The notes under the pieces were generated by a model. It searched no databases, had not been told where the DNA came from, and worked only from the letters and a program-made list of their open reading frames with translations. The translations under genes were made by a program, and so were the position numbers. From a virus, in the IMG/VR virus record IMGVR_UViG_3300048904_000075, positions 1-33,775 of that record: a stretch of 33,775 nucleotides of DNA; one strand, written 5' to 3'. This document shows, piece after piece, positions 1 through 9,800 of this stretch (position 1 is the first letter of the stretch; the number at the start of each line of letters is the position of its first letter).

Positions 1-2
1 GC

Positions 3-872
3 GCTCTTAGTTCTACCCCTGAGTTCGATGCACGTCGAATGGAGTGGGTCTCGGGTGTCATCAACGGCACTCGGCATTCGCCGTTCTCGCGCATCAAGTC
101 CATCGTTGCTGATATTACGGTGGATACGGCCCGAGCTCTGGGTTATGTGAAGGGCAATCTGAAGAAGGAAGAGTTCTTCGGACTGGTCTCGCGCGCGACA
201 ACCCCGAGCACGGTGTACAAGAAGCAGAAGCTGGATCGCGATGACATCATCGACATCACAGATTTCGATGTGGTGGCTTGGCTGAAGGCTGAGATGCGTG
301 TCATGCTCGATGAGGAGCTTGCGCGTGCAGTTCTCATTGGTGATGGTCGTGCCTTTGATGATGACGACCACATTAAGGATCCAGGTCTGACCGGTGCTAC
401 AGACAATGCCGGTATTCGCTCGATCCTGCATGACGACGATCTGTATGCTATTCATACTACGCTCGCCGCTACGGTGGATACCCCGCCCGAGATGGTGGAC
501 GCATTTATTGGAGCGATGGCTGCCTATAAAGGATCGGGTTCTCCGACTCTCTACACCACGCTTCCGCGACTCAACTCGCTTCTGGTCTATCGCGACAATG
601 ATGGTCATCGTCTGTGGAGGACTGCTGCCGAGCTCGCTTCGGAGATGGGTGTTTCGAACATCGTTACGGTTGAAGTTCTGGAGACCGAGGCCAAGCTTGT
701 CGGTATTGTCGTCAATCTGAAGGACTACACGATTGGCGCAGACAAGGGTGGCGACGTCGCCTTCTTCGACGACTTCGATATCGATTACAACCAGTACAAG
801 TACCTGCTGGAGACCCGTGTTTCTGGCGCGCTTACCAAGATCCGCTCGGCTCTGGTTATTGAGACCGCCTAA
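3..872 (+). CDS. Major capsid protein, HK97-like (5' end outside window)
   Basis: This is the C-terminal part of the shell-forming capsid protein. The reading frame is open to the window edge, so the true start lies upstream and about 289 residues are visible. Stretches such as EEFFGLVSRATTPSTVYKK and LARAVLIGDGR, followed by a long acidic insertion and an FDDFDIDYNQYKYLLETR tail, match the E-loop, A-domain and P-domain pattern of HK97-fold capsids of actinobacterial siphophages. Its place directly before head-closure and tail genes supports the call. The METs near position 39 are internal, because coding continues upstream of them. No protease or scaffold can be assessed from this fragment. 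Confidence 0.85.
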   Translation, partial: ALSSTPEFDARRMEWVSGVINGTRHSPFSRIKSIVADITVDTARALGYVKGNLKKEEFFGLVSRATTPSTVYKKQKLDRDDIIDITDFDVVAWLKAEMRVMLDEELARAVLIGDGRAFDDDDHIKDPGLTGATDNAGIRSILHDDDLYAIHTTLAATVDTPPEMVDAFIGAMAAYKGSGSPTLYTTLPRLNSLLVYRDNDGHRLWRTAAELASEMGVSNIVTVEVLETEAKLVGIVVNLKDYTIGADKGGDVAFFDDFDIDYNQYKYLLETRVSGALTKIRSALVIETA

Positions 873-887
873 ATAAGGTAGGCAGCC

Positions 888-1229
888 ATGACGAGGTTCT
901 TTGGTCGCATTGGTTATGGAAATTCGGTAGAAACTACACCTGGCGTCTTTGTTGATGAAATCGTAGAGTATTCATATTACGGTGATATTATTCGTAACGC
1001 TCGAAATCTTACTCCAGGAGAGAATCTCAATCCTGATCTCAGTGTTCAAAATTCCATTAGTATTGTGGCCGATGCATATGCCAATGAACATTTTTATGAC
1101 ATTCGGTATGTGGAATGGGCGGGGGTTTTGTGGACGGTTCAAAGCGTCGATGTGCAAAGCCCCCGTCTGTTACTGAGATTAGGGGAGGTGTATAATGGGC
1201 CAACGCCTGACACTACACCAAATCCTTGA
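888..1229 (+). CDS. Head-tail connector / head closure-like protein
   Basis: A 113-residue protein that probably forms part of the neck between capsid and tail. The family-like signature is the C-terminal pattern EWAGVLWTVQSVDVQSPRLLLRLG followed by VYNGP, which recurs in small proteins placed just after the capsid gene in actinophages. It starts at an ATG preceded by AAGGTAGG, 15 bases after the capsid stop. Its last 35 bases overlap the next gene in another frame, as expected for co-translated neck genes. The role comes from gene order and size; no catalytic motif is expected. Adaptor or stopper are both possible. Confidence 0.6.
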   Translation: MTRFFGRIGYGNSVETTPGVFVDEIVEYSYYGDIIRNARNLTPGENLNPDLSVQNSISIVADAYANEHFYDIRYVEWAGVLWTVQSVDVQSPRLLLRLGEVYNGPTPDTTPNP

Positions 1230-1494
1230 AACGATCGCTCCCAAAGTATATTTTCAGCCGCCAACTAATGTACGGTTGGAATACCCATGTATTGTTTATC
1301 ATCGAGATTTTGCAGATACCAAATTTGCAGACGACGAACCATATAATCATACCAAACGATACATGATCATAGTGATCGATCGAGATCCGGATAGTGAAAT
1401 TCCAGACAAAGTGGCTGCATTGCCGATGAGTTTGTTTAACAGGTTTTATACAGCCGACGATTTAAATCACGACGTTTATAACGTCTACTTTTAA
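1195..1494 (+). CDS. Tail terminator / neck protein
   Basis: A 99-residue protein in the position of the tail terminator, the ring that caps the tail tube and joins it to the neck. The sequence has the pattern usual for this family: an N-terminal helix (TLHQILETIAPKVYFQPP), then YPCIVYHRD, then a strand pattern YMIIVIDRDPDSEIPDKV ending in a short C-terminal strand. A strong AGGGGAGGTG lies before the ATG. It overlaps the preceding neck gene by 35 bases and is followed after 14 bases by the major tail protein, the usual order. The assignment rests on order, length and general pattern. Confidence 0.6.
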   Translation: MGQRLTLHQILETIAPKVYFQPPTNVRLEYPCIVYHRDFADTKFADDEPYNHTKRYMIIVIDRDPDSEIPDKVAALPMSLFNRFYTADDLNHDVYNVYF

Positions 1495-1508
1495 GTGAAA
1501 GGAAGGAT

Positions 1509-2165
1509 ATGGCCGCCTTGACATGGGATGATGTTGGCGACAAGCTATATGAAACTGGTGTAGACCATGGTGTTCTGTATCTCCCAGACTCGTCTGGTGT
1601 GTACAACACCGGTTTTGCCTGGAATGGTCTCACGACAGTGACTGAGTCGCCAACGGGCGCCGAGCCGTCCGCGCAGTATGCGGACAACATCAAGTACCTG
1701 AACCTCGTTTCCGCTGAGGAGTTCGGCGGCACTATCGAGGCATTCACGTACCCGGAGGAGTTCGCCCAGTGTGATGGTACAGAGCTTCCATCGCCTGGCG
1801 TGGCCCTTGGACAGCAGATCCGAAAGATGTTCGGTATGAGCTACCGGACAAAGGTTGGCAACGACGTCGACGGAATGGACTTCGGTTACAAGCTGCATCT
1901 GCTTTATGGTGCTCTGGCCGCTCCGTCAGAGAAGGCTTATGCCACTGTCAACGATTCACCTGAGGCAATCTCGTTTAGCTGGGACATTTCGACTACTCCA
2001 GTTCCGGTTACCGACTACAAGCCTACTTCTCTGATTGTGGTCGACTCCACTGTTGTGGATTCAGCTGATCTGGCAGCACTCGAGGATCTTCTCTATGGTG
2101 CTGGTGCTACCGAAGCTGCGCTTCCGACTCCGGATGCAGTTATCGCACTGTTCGCTGGTCCGTGA
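1509..2165 (+). CDS. Major tail protein (copy 1)
   Basis: A 218-residue tail-tube subunit. It begins MAALTWDDVGDKLYETGVDHGVLY and carries AWNGLTTVTESPTGAEP, EAFTYPEEF and FGMSYRTKVGND, the typical signatures of major tail proteins of actinobacterial siphophages. The SD AAGGAAGGA precedes the ATG. A clearly related but diverged protein is encoded at 2745-3545, on the other side of the tail assembly chaperone. The two share the N-terminal WDE/DxGxxxYxTGxDxGVLYL pattern, the TYPEEF motif and YRTKxGxD. This copy lacks the extra C-terminal domain of the second one and has more G/C-ending codons, like the capsid gene. Confidence 0.85.
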   Translation: MAALTWDDVGDKLYETGVDHGVLYLPDSSGVYNTGFAWNGLTTVTESPTGAEPSAQYADNIKYLNLVSAEEFGGTIEAFTYPEEFAQCDGTELPSPGVALGQQIRKMFGMSYRTKVGNDVDGMDFGYKLHLLYGALAAPSEKAYATVNDSPEAISFSWDISTTPVPVTDYKPTSLIVVDSTVVDSADLAALEDLLYGAGATEAALPTPDAVIALFAGP

Positions 2166-2188
2166 TTTTAAGATAGGGAGGCCAAGGA

Positions 2189-2731
2189 ATGCTCACTATT
2201 GTAGTCCTAGGTGTCGAGATGTTCGACGATGAGTCACAAGAGTTCACCACAAAGGACGATGTGACTTTAGAGTTAGAGCATTCTTTGGTCTCACTGTCAA
2301 AATGGGAGTCGAAACACGAAAAGCCTTTTCTGGGTAAGGCTGATAAAACAAACGATGAAGTACTTGACTATATCAAATGCATGGTGTTGACTCCTAACGT
2401 TCCAGATCAAGTCTTCTCTAAGTTTTCAGAGAAGAATTTTACTGAGATAAACGATTACATCGAAGCCAAGATGACGGCTACCTGGTTTAACGAAGTTCCA
2501 GGAGCTCCAAAAAGCCGAGACGTTATCACAGCCGAACTCGTTTACTATTGGATGGTGGTCTTTCAGATCCCATTTGAATGTGAGACCTGGCATCTTAATA
2601 GGTTGTTCACCTTGATCCGAATCTGTAATGTCAAGCAATCGAAGCCTAAGAAGATGAGTCGATCGGAGATTGCAGCTCGGAATCGAGAACTCAACGCTCA
2701 ACGTAGAGCGCAATTGGGTACTTCAGGTTAG
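2189..2731 (+). CDS. Tail assembly chaperone
   Basis: A 180-residue protein that should bind the tape measure protein during tail assembly. The C-terminal motif MSRSEIAARNRELNAQRRA is the hallmark of this family in actinobacterial phages, and the central WFNEVPGAPKSRDVITAELVYYWM is also typical. SD AGGGAGG lies 5' of the ATG. Unlike many phages I see no -1 or +1 frameshift product: the downstream frame is simply the second major tail protein. Its position between two major tail protein genes, and about 4 kb before the tape measure gene, is unusual, since the chaperone normally directly precedes the tape measure. Confidence 0.85.
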   Translation: MLTIVVLGVEMFDDESQEFTTKDDVTLELEHSLVSLSKWESKHEKPFLGKADKTNDEVLDYIKCMVLTPNVPDQVFSKFSEKNFTEINDYIEAKMTATWFNEVPGAPKSRDVITAELVYYWMVVFQIPFECETWHLNRLFTLIRICNVKQSKPKKMSRSEIAARNRELNAQRRAQLGTSG

Positions 2732-2744
2732 AAAGGGGGTGACA

Positions 2745-3545
2745 ATGACAGCTCTTGCTTGGGATGAAATTGGCGAACGAATCTATCAGACGGGTATTGA
2801 TCGAGGAGTTCTCTATCTTAACGATGGAACGGCGGTTCCTTGGAATGGTCTTACTTCAGTGGAAGAAGATTCTACTTCTGAAGTAAAACCGTACTATCTC
2901 GAAGGTGTGAAGTTTCTCGAGAACTTTGTTCCGGGTGATTTCGAAGGGAAAATCAAGGCACTTACGTATCCAGAAGAATTCGACGAGATCAATGGGCTCT
3001 CTAGCATCTCTCCTGGCCTTGATATTTACGATCAGCCAGCCAGCAGCTTTAATTTGGTATACAGAACAAAGATTGGTAGCGATTTATCACCGGATTTCGG
3101 CTATAAAATTCATATTCTCTATAATGTCATTGCCAATCCTGATGCTATTTCGTTCGATACTCTTGAAGATTCTGGAGCTCAGGCCACAGAATTTGCTTGG
3201 GCTCTAAGCGGAACCCCTACAAAACTTGTAGGTTTTAGACCAACGGTTCATATTTCCATTGATTCAACACAGACACCTCCTGATGTCATGCGAGTTTTGG
3301 AAGATCAGCTGTTTGGAACCGAGACAACTAATCCACGTCTTCCTTCGATGGCTGAAATTGCTGGATATTTCGGTTATCTTCAGGAACTTATCATCGTGGA
3401 TCACGGAGATGGTACTTGGACGGCTATCGATGCAGCTGACAATTACATTACGATGCTTGACGAGACTACTTTCCAAATTGATAACGCAGATACGACATAT
3501 TTGGATCCAGACACGTACACAATCTCATCTACGAGTCCTGGCTAG
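2745..3545 (+). CDS. Major tail protein paralogue with extra C-terminal domain (copy 2)
   Basis: A 266-residue relative of the major tail protein at 1509-2165. It shares LAWDEIGERIYQTGIDRGVLYL, PWNGLTSVEED, ALTYPEEFDE and LVYRTKIGSD. After the shared core (about residues 1-210) it has a 55-residue extension containing IIVDHGDGTWTAIDAADNYI and ending in LDPDTYTISST, of the kind seen as a surface Ig-like add-on in some tail tube proteins. I place the start at the ATG at 2745, seven or so bases after AAAGGGGG; a GTG at 2739 lies inside that SD and is less likely. It may be a decoration or minor tube subunit, or the main tube protein. Confidence 0.8.
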   Translation: MTALAWDEIGERIYQTGIDRGVLYLNDGTAVPWNGLTSVEEDSTSEVKPYYLEGVKFLENFVPGDFEGKIKALTYPEEFDEINGLSSISPGLDIYDQPASSFNLVYRTKIGSDLSPDFGYKIHILYNVIANPDAISFDTLEDSGAQATEFAWALSGTPTKLVGFRPTVHISIDSTQTPPDVMRVLEDQLFGTETTNPRLPSMAEIAGYFGYLQELIIVDHGDGTWTAIDAADNYITMLDETTFQIDNADTTYLDPDTYTISSTSPG

Positions 3546-3553
3546 GAGGTGAA

Positions 3554-5317
3554 ATGGCTACCGTTACTGGTCTTACCGCCGATCGTATGCTTGAAATCGA
3601 AGCGGCATCGGTTATTGACGGTGATGTTATCGATGGTGAGTTGATCCTTACAAAACATGATGGGTCGACTATTGATGCGGGTAGTGTAATCGGTCCGCCC
3701 GGTCCTCAAGGACCTCTTGGATCAGATCTTTCTGTTCTTGTTCAACAGGCTATTTTCGATATTGGTATGCCGAATCAAATTCGTGCAGGTCGAATGCTGA
3801 CGTTAACCGATTTCACGAATATTGGTCTATCGGCACCTGAAGCTTTGTGGAATTTCTCGAATGTTCTGACGGATGCGAGCGGTAACAATCATACGCTTGT
3901 TGATAGAGGATCTGTTACATTCATTCGTGGTATTGACGGTATGAATAGTAGCGCAGCTCAGTTCAACGGATCAAACGCTCTGTATATCAGTGATATAGGA
4001 TCAGGTGATGCATTCCGACTCAGAGTAGGAACATTTGCCGCCTGGGTTCGGACGTCAAAGCAGGGTGTATTTCAGAACATCATCTCAAAACGTGGTCCAG
4101 GAAGTCAGATCGGCTATGTGCTGAGGATCCGAGATACGAACGTGGCAAGTTTCGGAGTTAGCTCTTCTGGCACTGCTCTGAATGAGATCAATGGCCTCTC
4201 GAAAATTTGTGACGATCGTTGGCATTTTGTCGTCGGCGTTTTCGATGGCATTCTTCAAAGTCTTTATGTCGACGGCATTCTGGAAGCAAGTGCATTGCGT
4301 GGTTCAAGCGGTGCAGAATTTATATTTGGCTCGAATGAGCCGTTCAACATCGGTGGATTCAATGCCGATCTGAGCACAGCACCGGCAGAGCCACATTTCG
4401 GACGAATTGATGAGGTGTTTGTGACGTCCGAGATTCTCTCGGCGGAGAACATCTTCAATTTTTACTGCGCGAAAATCCCCCACACACTTGCCGCTACTCC
4501 TTCGGGAGTCTCTTTGAGTGTAATTCGTGGGGCTAAGGGTGCATCGTTGCTTCCTACCGATTTTCCCACTACGCCTCTTCGTCTATACAATTTCTCGGCT
4601 GGATCACTCGGAAATGACGGATCTAACTCGGGTGCTGGTCTGGCTGTTGTCGGTGTTCCCGTCTCTGTTGCTGGAGTTGATGGTACTAAGGGAAATGCGT
4701 ACAATCTCAATGGCGCCCAGAGACTTACCGCAACGGATACTGGTCTTCCTGGAGGAACGTCCACGGTTTCTTATGGCTGTTGGGTCAAGTGTTCGAACGG
4801 AACTGCTTCGGCACTCTATCTTATCACCTGGGGAACGACCAACGGCACCAACGATACCCGATTGTATATTTCAGCCGGAAACATTACCTTCGCACAAGGC
4901 GCAGGCACTCCTGTAACCGGTCCGTTTATCTCCGATGGACAATGGCACTTTGTTGTAGTCGTCGAGGAGAATTCTCCGGTTGAGGGATTGAAGCGCAAGT
5001 TCTATGTGGACGGACGTCTTGTTGCTTCTTCGACAGCCTTGAGTTCTATTTCTCTTGGCGGAGCTAACAAGTTCGTCATTGGTTCCTCTCTCGCAAGCGC
5101 AAGTAACTTCATCGGTGAGATCGATACAGTGTTCGTTACTGATGCTGCGTTGATGATGACAGATATCAATAAGCTCTACATCAAGAGTCTGTATGACCAT
5201 CTTCCTTCTCCCAAGAATGCAGGAGATCATGTTCAGGGAATGGCCGATGACATGCTTCTTGTCAATTTCGACACGTTGCGCATCGAAGACAAAGTCAGTC
5301 TGAAGGTAATGGCATGA
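3554..5317 (+). CDS. Minor tail protein with two LamG-like domains
   Basis: A 587-residue virion protein likely to bind the host surface. After an N-terminal part (residues 1-45) there is a short collagen-like stretch, GPPGPQGPLG, then two concanavalin A-like/LamG jelly-roll domains at about residues 100-290 and 345-545. Both repeat the LamG pattern: FAAWVRTS...DDRWHFVVGVFDGILQSLYVDG in the first and YGCWVKCSN...DGQWHFVVVVEEN...FYVDGRL in the second. LamG domains commonly bind sugars, so a role in cell-wall polysaccharide binding is reasonable. SD AGGAGG precedes the ATG. Being before rather than after the tape measure gene is unusual for an adhesin. The next gene overlaps it by four bases (ATGA). 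Confidence 0.7.
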   Translation: MATVTGLTADRMLEIEAASVIDGDVIDGELILTKHDGSTIDAGSVIGPPGPQGPLGSDLSVLVQQAIFDIGMPNQIRAGRMLTLTDFTNIGLSAPEALWNFSNVLTDASGNNHTLVDRGSVTFIRGIDGMNSSAAQFNGSNALYISDIGSGDAFRLRVGTFAAWVRTSKQGVFQNIISKRGPGSQIGYVLRIRDTNVASFGVSSSGTALNEINGLSKICDDRWHFVVGVFDGILQSLYVDGILEASALRGSSGAEFIFGSNEPFNIGGFNADLSTAPAEPHFGRIDEVFVTSEILSAENIFNFYCAKIPHTLAATPSGVSLSVIRGAKGASLLPTDFPTTPLRLYNFSAGSLGNDGSNSGAGLAVVGVPVSVAGVDGTKGNAYNLNGAQRLTATDTGLPGGTSTVSYGCWVKCSNGTASALYLITWGTTNGTNDTRLYISAGNITFAQGAGTPVTGPFISDGQWHFVVVVEENSPVEGLKRKFYVDGRLVASSTALSSISLGGANKFVIGSSLASASNFIGEIDTVFVTDAALMMTDINKLYIKSLYDHLPSPKNAGDHVQGMADDMLLVNFDTLRIEDKVSLKVMA

Positions 5318-5643
5318 GGACTCAGCAAAAAGATATTCAGCGTACAACGGTCTTGACAACGATGAATCCGGTTACCGATGTTACTGCTGGCAATGGTGTG
5401 TGGTCTGATGGAACGCCATGGCATATGGTTCGAACAGCTACTGGTGAGTATACGATGTACTTCGATTCGCGTATATTTGTAATCAGTGGTTCTGTAGGTC
5501 CACTTGCTTCCGGTCGGCAGTATTACAAGTTCGAAGCTCCTGCTGCTGGATCAGTAAGAGTACAGGTTCTCGATTCTACTGGTGCTGCAGTTAACACGGC
5601 AAACTTCGATGTAACTATCAATGTACTAGACACTCGTACTTAG
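5314..5643 (+). CDS. Small virion-associated protein of unknown function
   Basis: A 109-residue protein overlapping the LamG gene by four bases (ATGA), so probably translated with it. I do not recognise the family. The sequence alternates short strand-like stretches (TGEYTMYFDSRIFVISG, KFEAPAAGSVRVQVLDSTGAAV) with glycines, which suggests a small beta-sandwich, possibly a decoration or attachment domain. Lying inside the adhesin cassette between LamG and glycine-rich proteins, it is likely a tail or fibre component. No signal peptide, membrane segment or catalytic motif is seen. Confidence 0.5.
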   Translation: MRTQQKDIQRTTVLTTMNPVTDVTAGNGVWSDGTPWHMVRTATGEYTMYFDSRIFVISGSVGPLASGRQYYKFEAPAAGSVRVQVLDSTGAAVNTANFDVTINVLDTRT

Positions 5644-5651
5644 GATTTCCG

Positions 5652-6491
5652 ATGAGACTTGAACTCGCCGGAAGTATCGTACGGGCAAATCCAATAACTA
5701 AAGTCCTTGAGGATGGAGTTCCTTTCATTCCCCAGGATTGGATCGATCTAGGGTATAGCCACTTCGATGTCATCTGCATAGGTGGAGGTGGAGGACACGG
5801 TGGTGGTGTTGATACTGCAAACACCGGAACTCTGGTTAGAAATTACGGCGGAGAAGGTGGAGGCGGAGGATACCAGCGAGTCCAAGGAATGCTGTCTGCA
5901 CTACCGAGTTCCTGTCCAATCGTTATTGGTGCTTCTGGAGCTGCTGGAACCACCGTAGCCGTTGGTACTGCCACAAGTGACGGTACTGATGGTGGACCTT
6001 CGTCGTTCAATGGCACTACTTGTCGGGCATCAGGTGGTAAGGGCGGAAAGAGAGCTCAGACTAACGCAATAACTGGTACATCTCAGGCTCATGGTGGTGC
6101 TGGCGGAATAGGTAATACCATTGCAGCTGGAGGTGGAGGTCTAGGCGGAGTATGTGGAACCATCGGAAGCACGTTAAACACAGATGGCGAAGACGGCCCC
6201 ATCATCGACAATATTGGCCATGGCGGTGGAGGTGGCGCAGGAGGAATCGGAAAGTATGGCGTAGCTACTTCCTATCTCGATGGTAGTGCTGGAGGTAATG
6301 GCTCTTGGAATCCGGACGATGTCTTGGTGTCAGGAGATGGGGAGGATGTTCAGCCAGATCCAGGAACTGGAGTTTCGATCAAGCCTGGACGAGGGGGAGG
6401 TGCTACTGCTTCTCCTTTGAACGGTCTACCGTATAACTATGGCCAAGCGGGTACCCCCGGTACTGTTGTTATTCGTCTCACATCTAGGTAA
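5652..6491 (+). CDS. Glycine-rich minor tail protein / adhesin
   Basis: A 279-residue protein with a small N-terminal domain (residues 1-40) followed by glycine-rich runs: GGGGGHGGG, GGEGGGGGYQRV, GGGGLGGVCG and HGGGGGAGG. It ends AGTPGTVVIRLTSR, the typical closing strand of glycine-rich phage receptor-binding proteins. In known phage adhesins such runs form a packed polyglycine-II core at the fibre tip with variable loops that contact the receptor; by analogy this is a host-binding tip. It follows the LamG protein and the 109-residue protein, closing what looks like a three-gene adhesion cassette. Confidence 0.65.
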   Translation: MRLELAGSIVRANPITKVLEDGVPFIPQDWIDLGYSHFDVICIGGGGGHGGGVDTANTGTLVRNYGGEGGGGGYQRVQGMLSALPSSCPIVIGASGAAGTTVAVGTATSDGTDGGPSSFNGTTCRASGGKGGKRAQTNAITGTSQAHGGAGGIGNTIAAGGGGLGGVCGTIGSTLNTDGEDGPIIDNIGHGGGGGAGGIGKYGVATSYLDGSAGGNGSWNPDDVLVSGDGEDVQPDPGTGVSIKPGRGGGATASPLNGLPYNYGQAGTPGTVVIRLTSR

Positions 6492-6493
6492 TT

Positions 6494-6871
6494 ATGATTA
6501 CATTTACCGAATCGGGAGACTTCAAAAACACAGAACGATATTTAGAACATCTGCAAAGAGATGATTTGGCTTCTGTTCTAAATAAGTACGGATCTTTGGG
6601 TGTAAATGCCCTAGCTAACGCTACACCAGTAGATTCTGGTCTGACTTCGGAGTCGTGGTACTACACGATTGAGTCAAAACGAGGATACTACTCCATTCGT
6701 TGGCACAATAACAACATAAACGAAGGCGAATCCATCGCTATTCTGATTCAATACGGTCATGGTACCCGAACTGGTGGATACGTTCAGGGCAGAGATTACA
6801 TCATGCCTGCAATTCGACCCATATTTGATCAGATAGCAGCCGAAGCATGGAGGGAGGTGACCCAAGTTTAA
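6494..6871 (+). CDS. HK97 gp10-like neck / tail completion protein
   Basis: A 125-residue protein with the pattern of the HK97 gp10-like family: an early helix ending in LGVNALANATPVDSGLTSESWYY, then strands around YYSIRWHNNN, then IAILIQYGHGTRTGGYVQGRDYIMPAIRPIFD. The A-TPVDSG-T-SW and YGHGT-GG-V-GRDYI motifs are characteristic. These proteins normally sit in the neck, and their gene is usually between the head-closure and tail-terminator genes. Here it is five kilobases later, directly before the tape measure gene, whose ATG overlaps this stop by one base. I am confident of the family but not of the exact position in the particle. Confidence 0.65.
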   Translation: MITFTESGDFKNTERYLEHLQRDDLASVLNKYGSLGVNALANATPVDSGLTSESWYYTIESKRGYYSIRWHNNNINEGESIAILIQYGHGTRTGGYVQGRDYIMPAIRPIFDQIAAEAWREVTQV

Positions 6872-9800
6872 TGGCAACCATTGATGACAAAGTTGTCTCA
6901 ATGAGTTTCGAATCGAGTAAGTTCGAGCAGGGTGTTAGTCGAAGTATCGATGCACTTAATCGACTCAAAGCATCGCTCAAGCTCGATGGCGCTACCCAAG
7001 GAATGGCCGATATTGATAAGGCTGCCTCGGGTGTTCAGACGGGTCTCCTTTCCAAAATCGGGAGCGCTCTTGATTCTCTCATTCCAAAGTTCGATGCGCT
7101 AAGGCTTATTGCTATTGGCGTGATGTCACAGATCGCTACTCGAGCTGTACTTGCTGGTTCGGCGCTCGTCAAGTCATTAACTTTGGATCCGATCATTCAG
7201 GGATTTCATGAGTATACGACGAACCTAAACGCTGTTCAGACGATCATGGCCAATACCCAGGCCGCTGGCACTACGCTGAAGGACGTCAACAGAGCTCTGA
7301 ATGAACTGAACCATTATTCAGACAAGACGATCTATAACTTCAGCCAGATGGCCAAGAACATCGGTACCTTCACGGCTGCCGGTGTTGATCTAGATACAGC
7401 GACTGGCGCAATCAAGGGTATCGCTAACCTGGCGGCACTCTCAGGTTCGAATGCTGATCAGGCTTCGACTGCGATGTACCAGTTGTCGCAGGCTCTAGCC
7501 GCAGGACGAGTTACGTTGATGGACTGGAACTCAGTTGTCAACGCAGGTATGGGTGGTACCGTCTTCCAGCGTGCGCTTGCACAGACGGCTGTGAAGATGG
7601 GAACGCTGAATGAGGGAGCGGTTACACTTACCGGTAAGATGAAGAACGTTTCGATCGCTGGTCAGAGTTTCCGAAATTCTCTCTCAGCCACCACACCTGG
7701 TGGGAAGTCCTGGCTCACATCCAAGGTTCTGACGAATACACTTCAGCAGTTTACGGGTGATTTGTCAGATGCCCAGCTGAAAGCTCAGGGATTCAATGAT
7801 GCCCAGATCAAAGCGATTCAGCAGACGGCGAAGACTGCTCAGGAAGCTGCGACTCAGGTTAAGACTCTTGGCCAGCTCCTGGACACGACCAAGGAAGCGA
7901 TCGGATCCGGTTGGGCTCAAACCTGGCAGCTAGTCTTTGGTAATTTCAACCAGGCCAAGACGCTGTTCACGGACGTCTCCAATGCGGTCAACGGGTTTAT
8001 CCAGACAAGCTCAAACGCCAGGAACAAAGTACTAAAAGACTGGCAAGCTCTAGGCGGCCGAACGGCTCTGATCAATTCCATCAAGAACATCTTCCTAGCA
8101 CTAGGCGCCGTACTTGCACCAATCAAGGATGCCTTCCGCGACATCTTCCCGGCAACGACTGGAAAAGATCTTGCTGATCTAACAAAGAAGTTGGAGGCGT
8201 TTACCAAGACGCTCAAGCCAAGTCCTCAAACTGTTGAGGATTTGAGACGAACATTCAGAGGGCTGTTCGCAGTTCTGGACATCGGCAAACAGATTCTAGG
8301 TGGAATCTTCGATGTGTTTAAGCGAGTGCTCGGTGCTATCGCTGGTGGTACTGGAAGTTTCCTTGGTATTACTGGCAGCATCGGTGATTTTCTGGTCAAG
8401 GTAGACGAAGCTCTGAAGAAGGGTAAGGGCCTCGGCAACTTCTTCAACGGGCTTGGCGACATTCTTGTTGCGCCCGTCAAAATGATAGGAATGTTGAAAG
8501 ATGCCATTGCGAGTTTCTTTGACGAAATTTCCCCCGGGGGAGTTGGCGGAAAAGGAAGCGGACTTGCCGGTGTCTTTGGTGCAATTGGGACTGCGTTCGG
8601 CAACATGCTCGAGGCGTTCTCACATTCCGACCGACTTATCAACGGTGTGCTTGATGCGCTGTCTCAGTTGGGTCAAGCAATTGGACCAGCCATTCAGTCA
8701 GCATTTGAGAACATCAACTTCGAGGCGATCCTTGCCGTCATTCGGACAGGACTTCTTGGTGGCCTCGTCATCATGTTCAAGCAGTTCCTCGGTGGCGGAA
8801 CTCTCTTGCAGCAGCTCGGATTTGAGGGAGCGGGTGGTGGACTTCTTGCGAATCTTACCTCTCCGTTCAATGCTCTTACTGGATCGCTGAAAGCCATGAC
8901 CGCTGAGATCAAGTCGAAAGCGCTGATGAACATCGCTATTGCTGTTGCGCTCTTGGCTGCTTCAGTGGTTGCACTTTCGTTGGCTGATCCAAAGAAATTG
9001 AGTGGTGCTTTAGGTGCAATGACTGTTGCATTTGGTGAACTTCTTGGCGCCATGGCAATCATCGACAAGATCTCAACATCAACGGGCTTTATCAAGCTTC
9101 CTATCGTCTCTGCAGGTTTGATCTTGCTGGCTGGAGCTATTGTCATTCTTACGGCAGCTGTGGTTATCCTTGCTCAGCTTGACTGGGGCCAGTTGTTGAA
9201 GGGTCTTACTGGTGTTGGTGTCCTTCTTGGCATCATCTCCGTGGCAGTCATTCCACTGTCGGCAAACTCGGCTGGAATGGTAAGGGCGGGAGCTGGCATT
9301 GCTGCAATTGGTATAGGACTGCTTCTCTTGGCCCTAGCGGTCAAGACGTTCGCCACCATGAGCTGGGGTGAGATGTCCCAGGGTCTTATTGGTGTGGGTG
9401 TCGGTCTTACCGTCCTGATTGGGGCAATGAGATTGATGCCAACCGGTGGAATGGTAGCTACAGGTGCGGGTTTGATTCTCGTAGCTGCGTCACTCAAGAT
9501 CCTAGCCGGTGTAGTCAAGACGTTCGGCAACATGGACTGGTCCACAATGGGCAAGGGAATGCTCGGTATTGCCGGTGGACTCGTTGTCATTGGTCTTGCG
9601 TTGCGACTCATGCCAGGAAACATGATCGTGCTAGGCGCAGGACTTGCAATAGTTTCATTTGCACTAGGTCAGATTGCCAAAGTTATTGCTGGCTTCGGTG
9701 GAATGTCCATATCTGAGATCGCAAAGGGTTTGGGCACTCTTGCAGGAGCTTTGATCATTCTGGGTGTCGCCTTGTATGCGATGTCTGGGACACTAGCTGG

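Noticed and set aside
2189-2745. Programmed frameshift in the tail assembly chaperone
   Set aside because: The chaperone is full length in one frame and the next frame is a complete major tail protein with its own SD.
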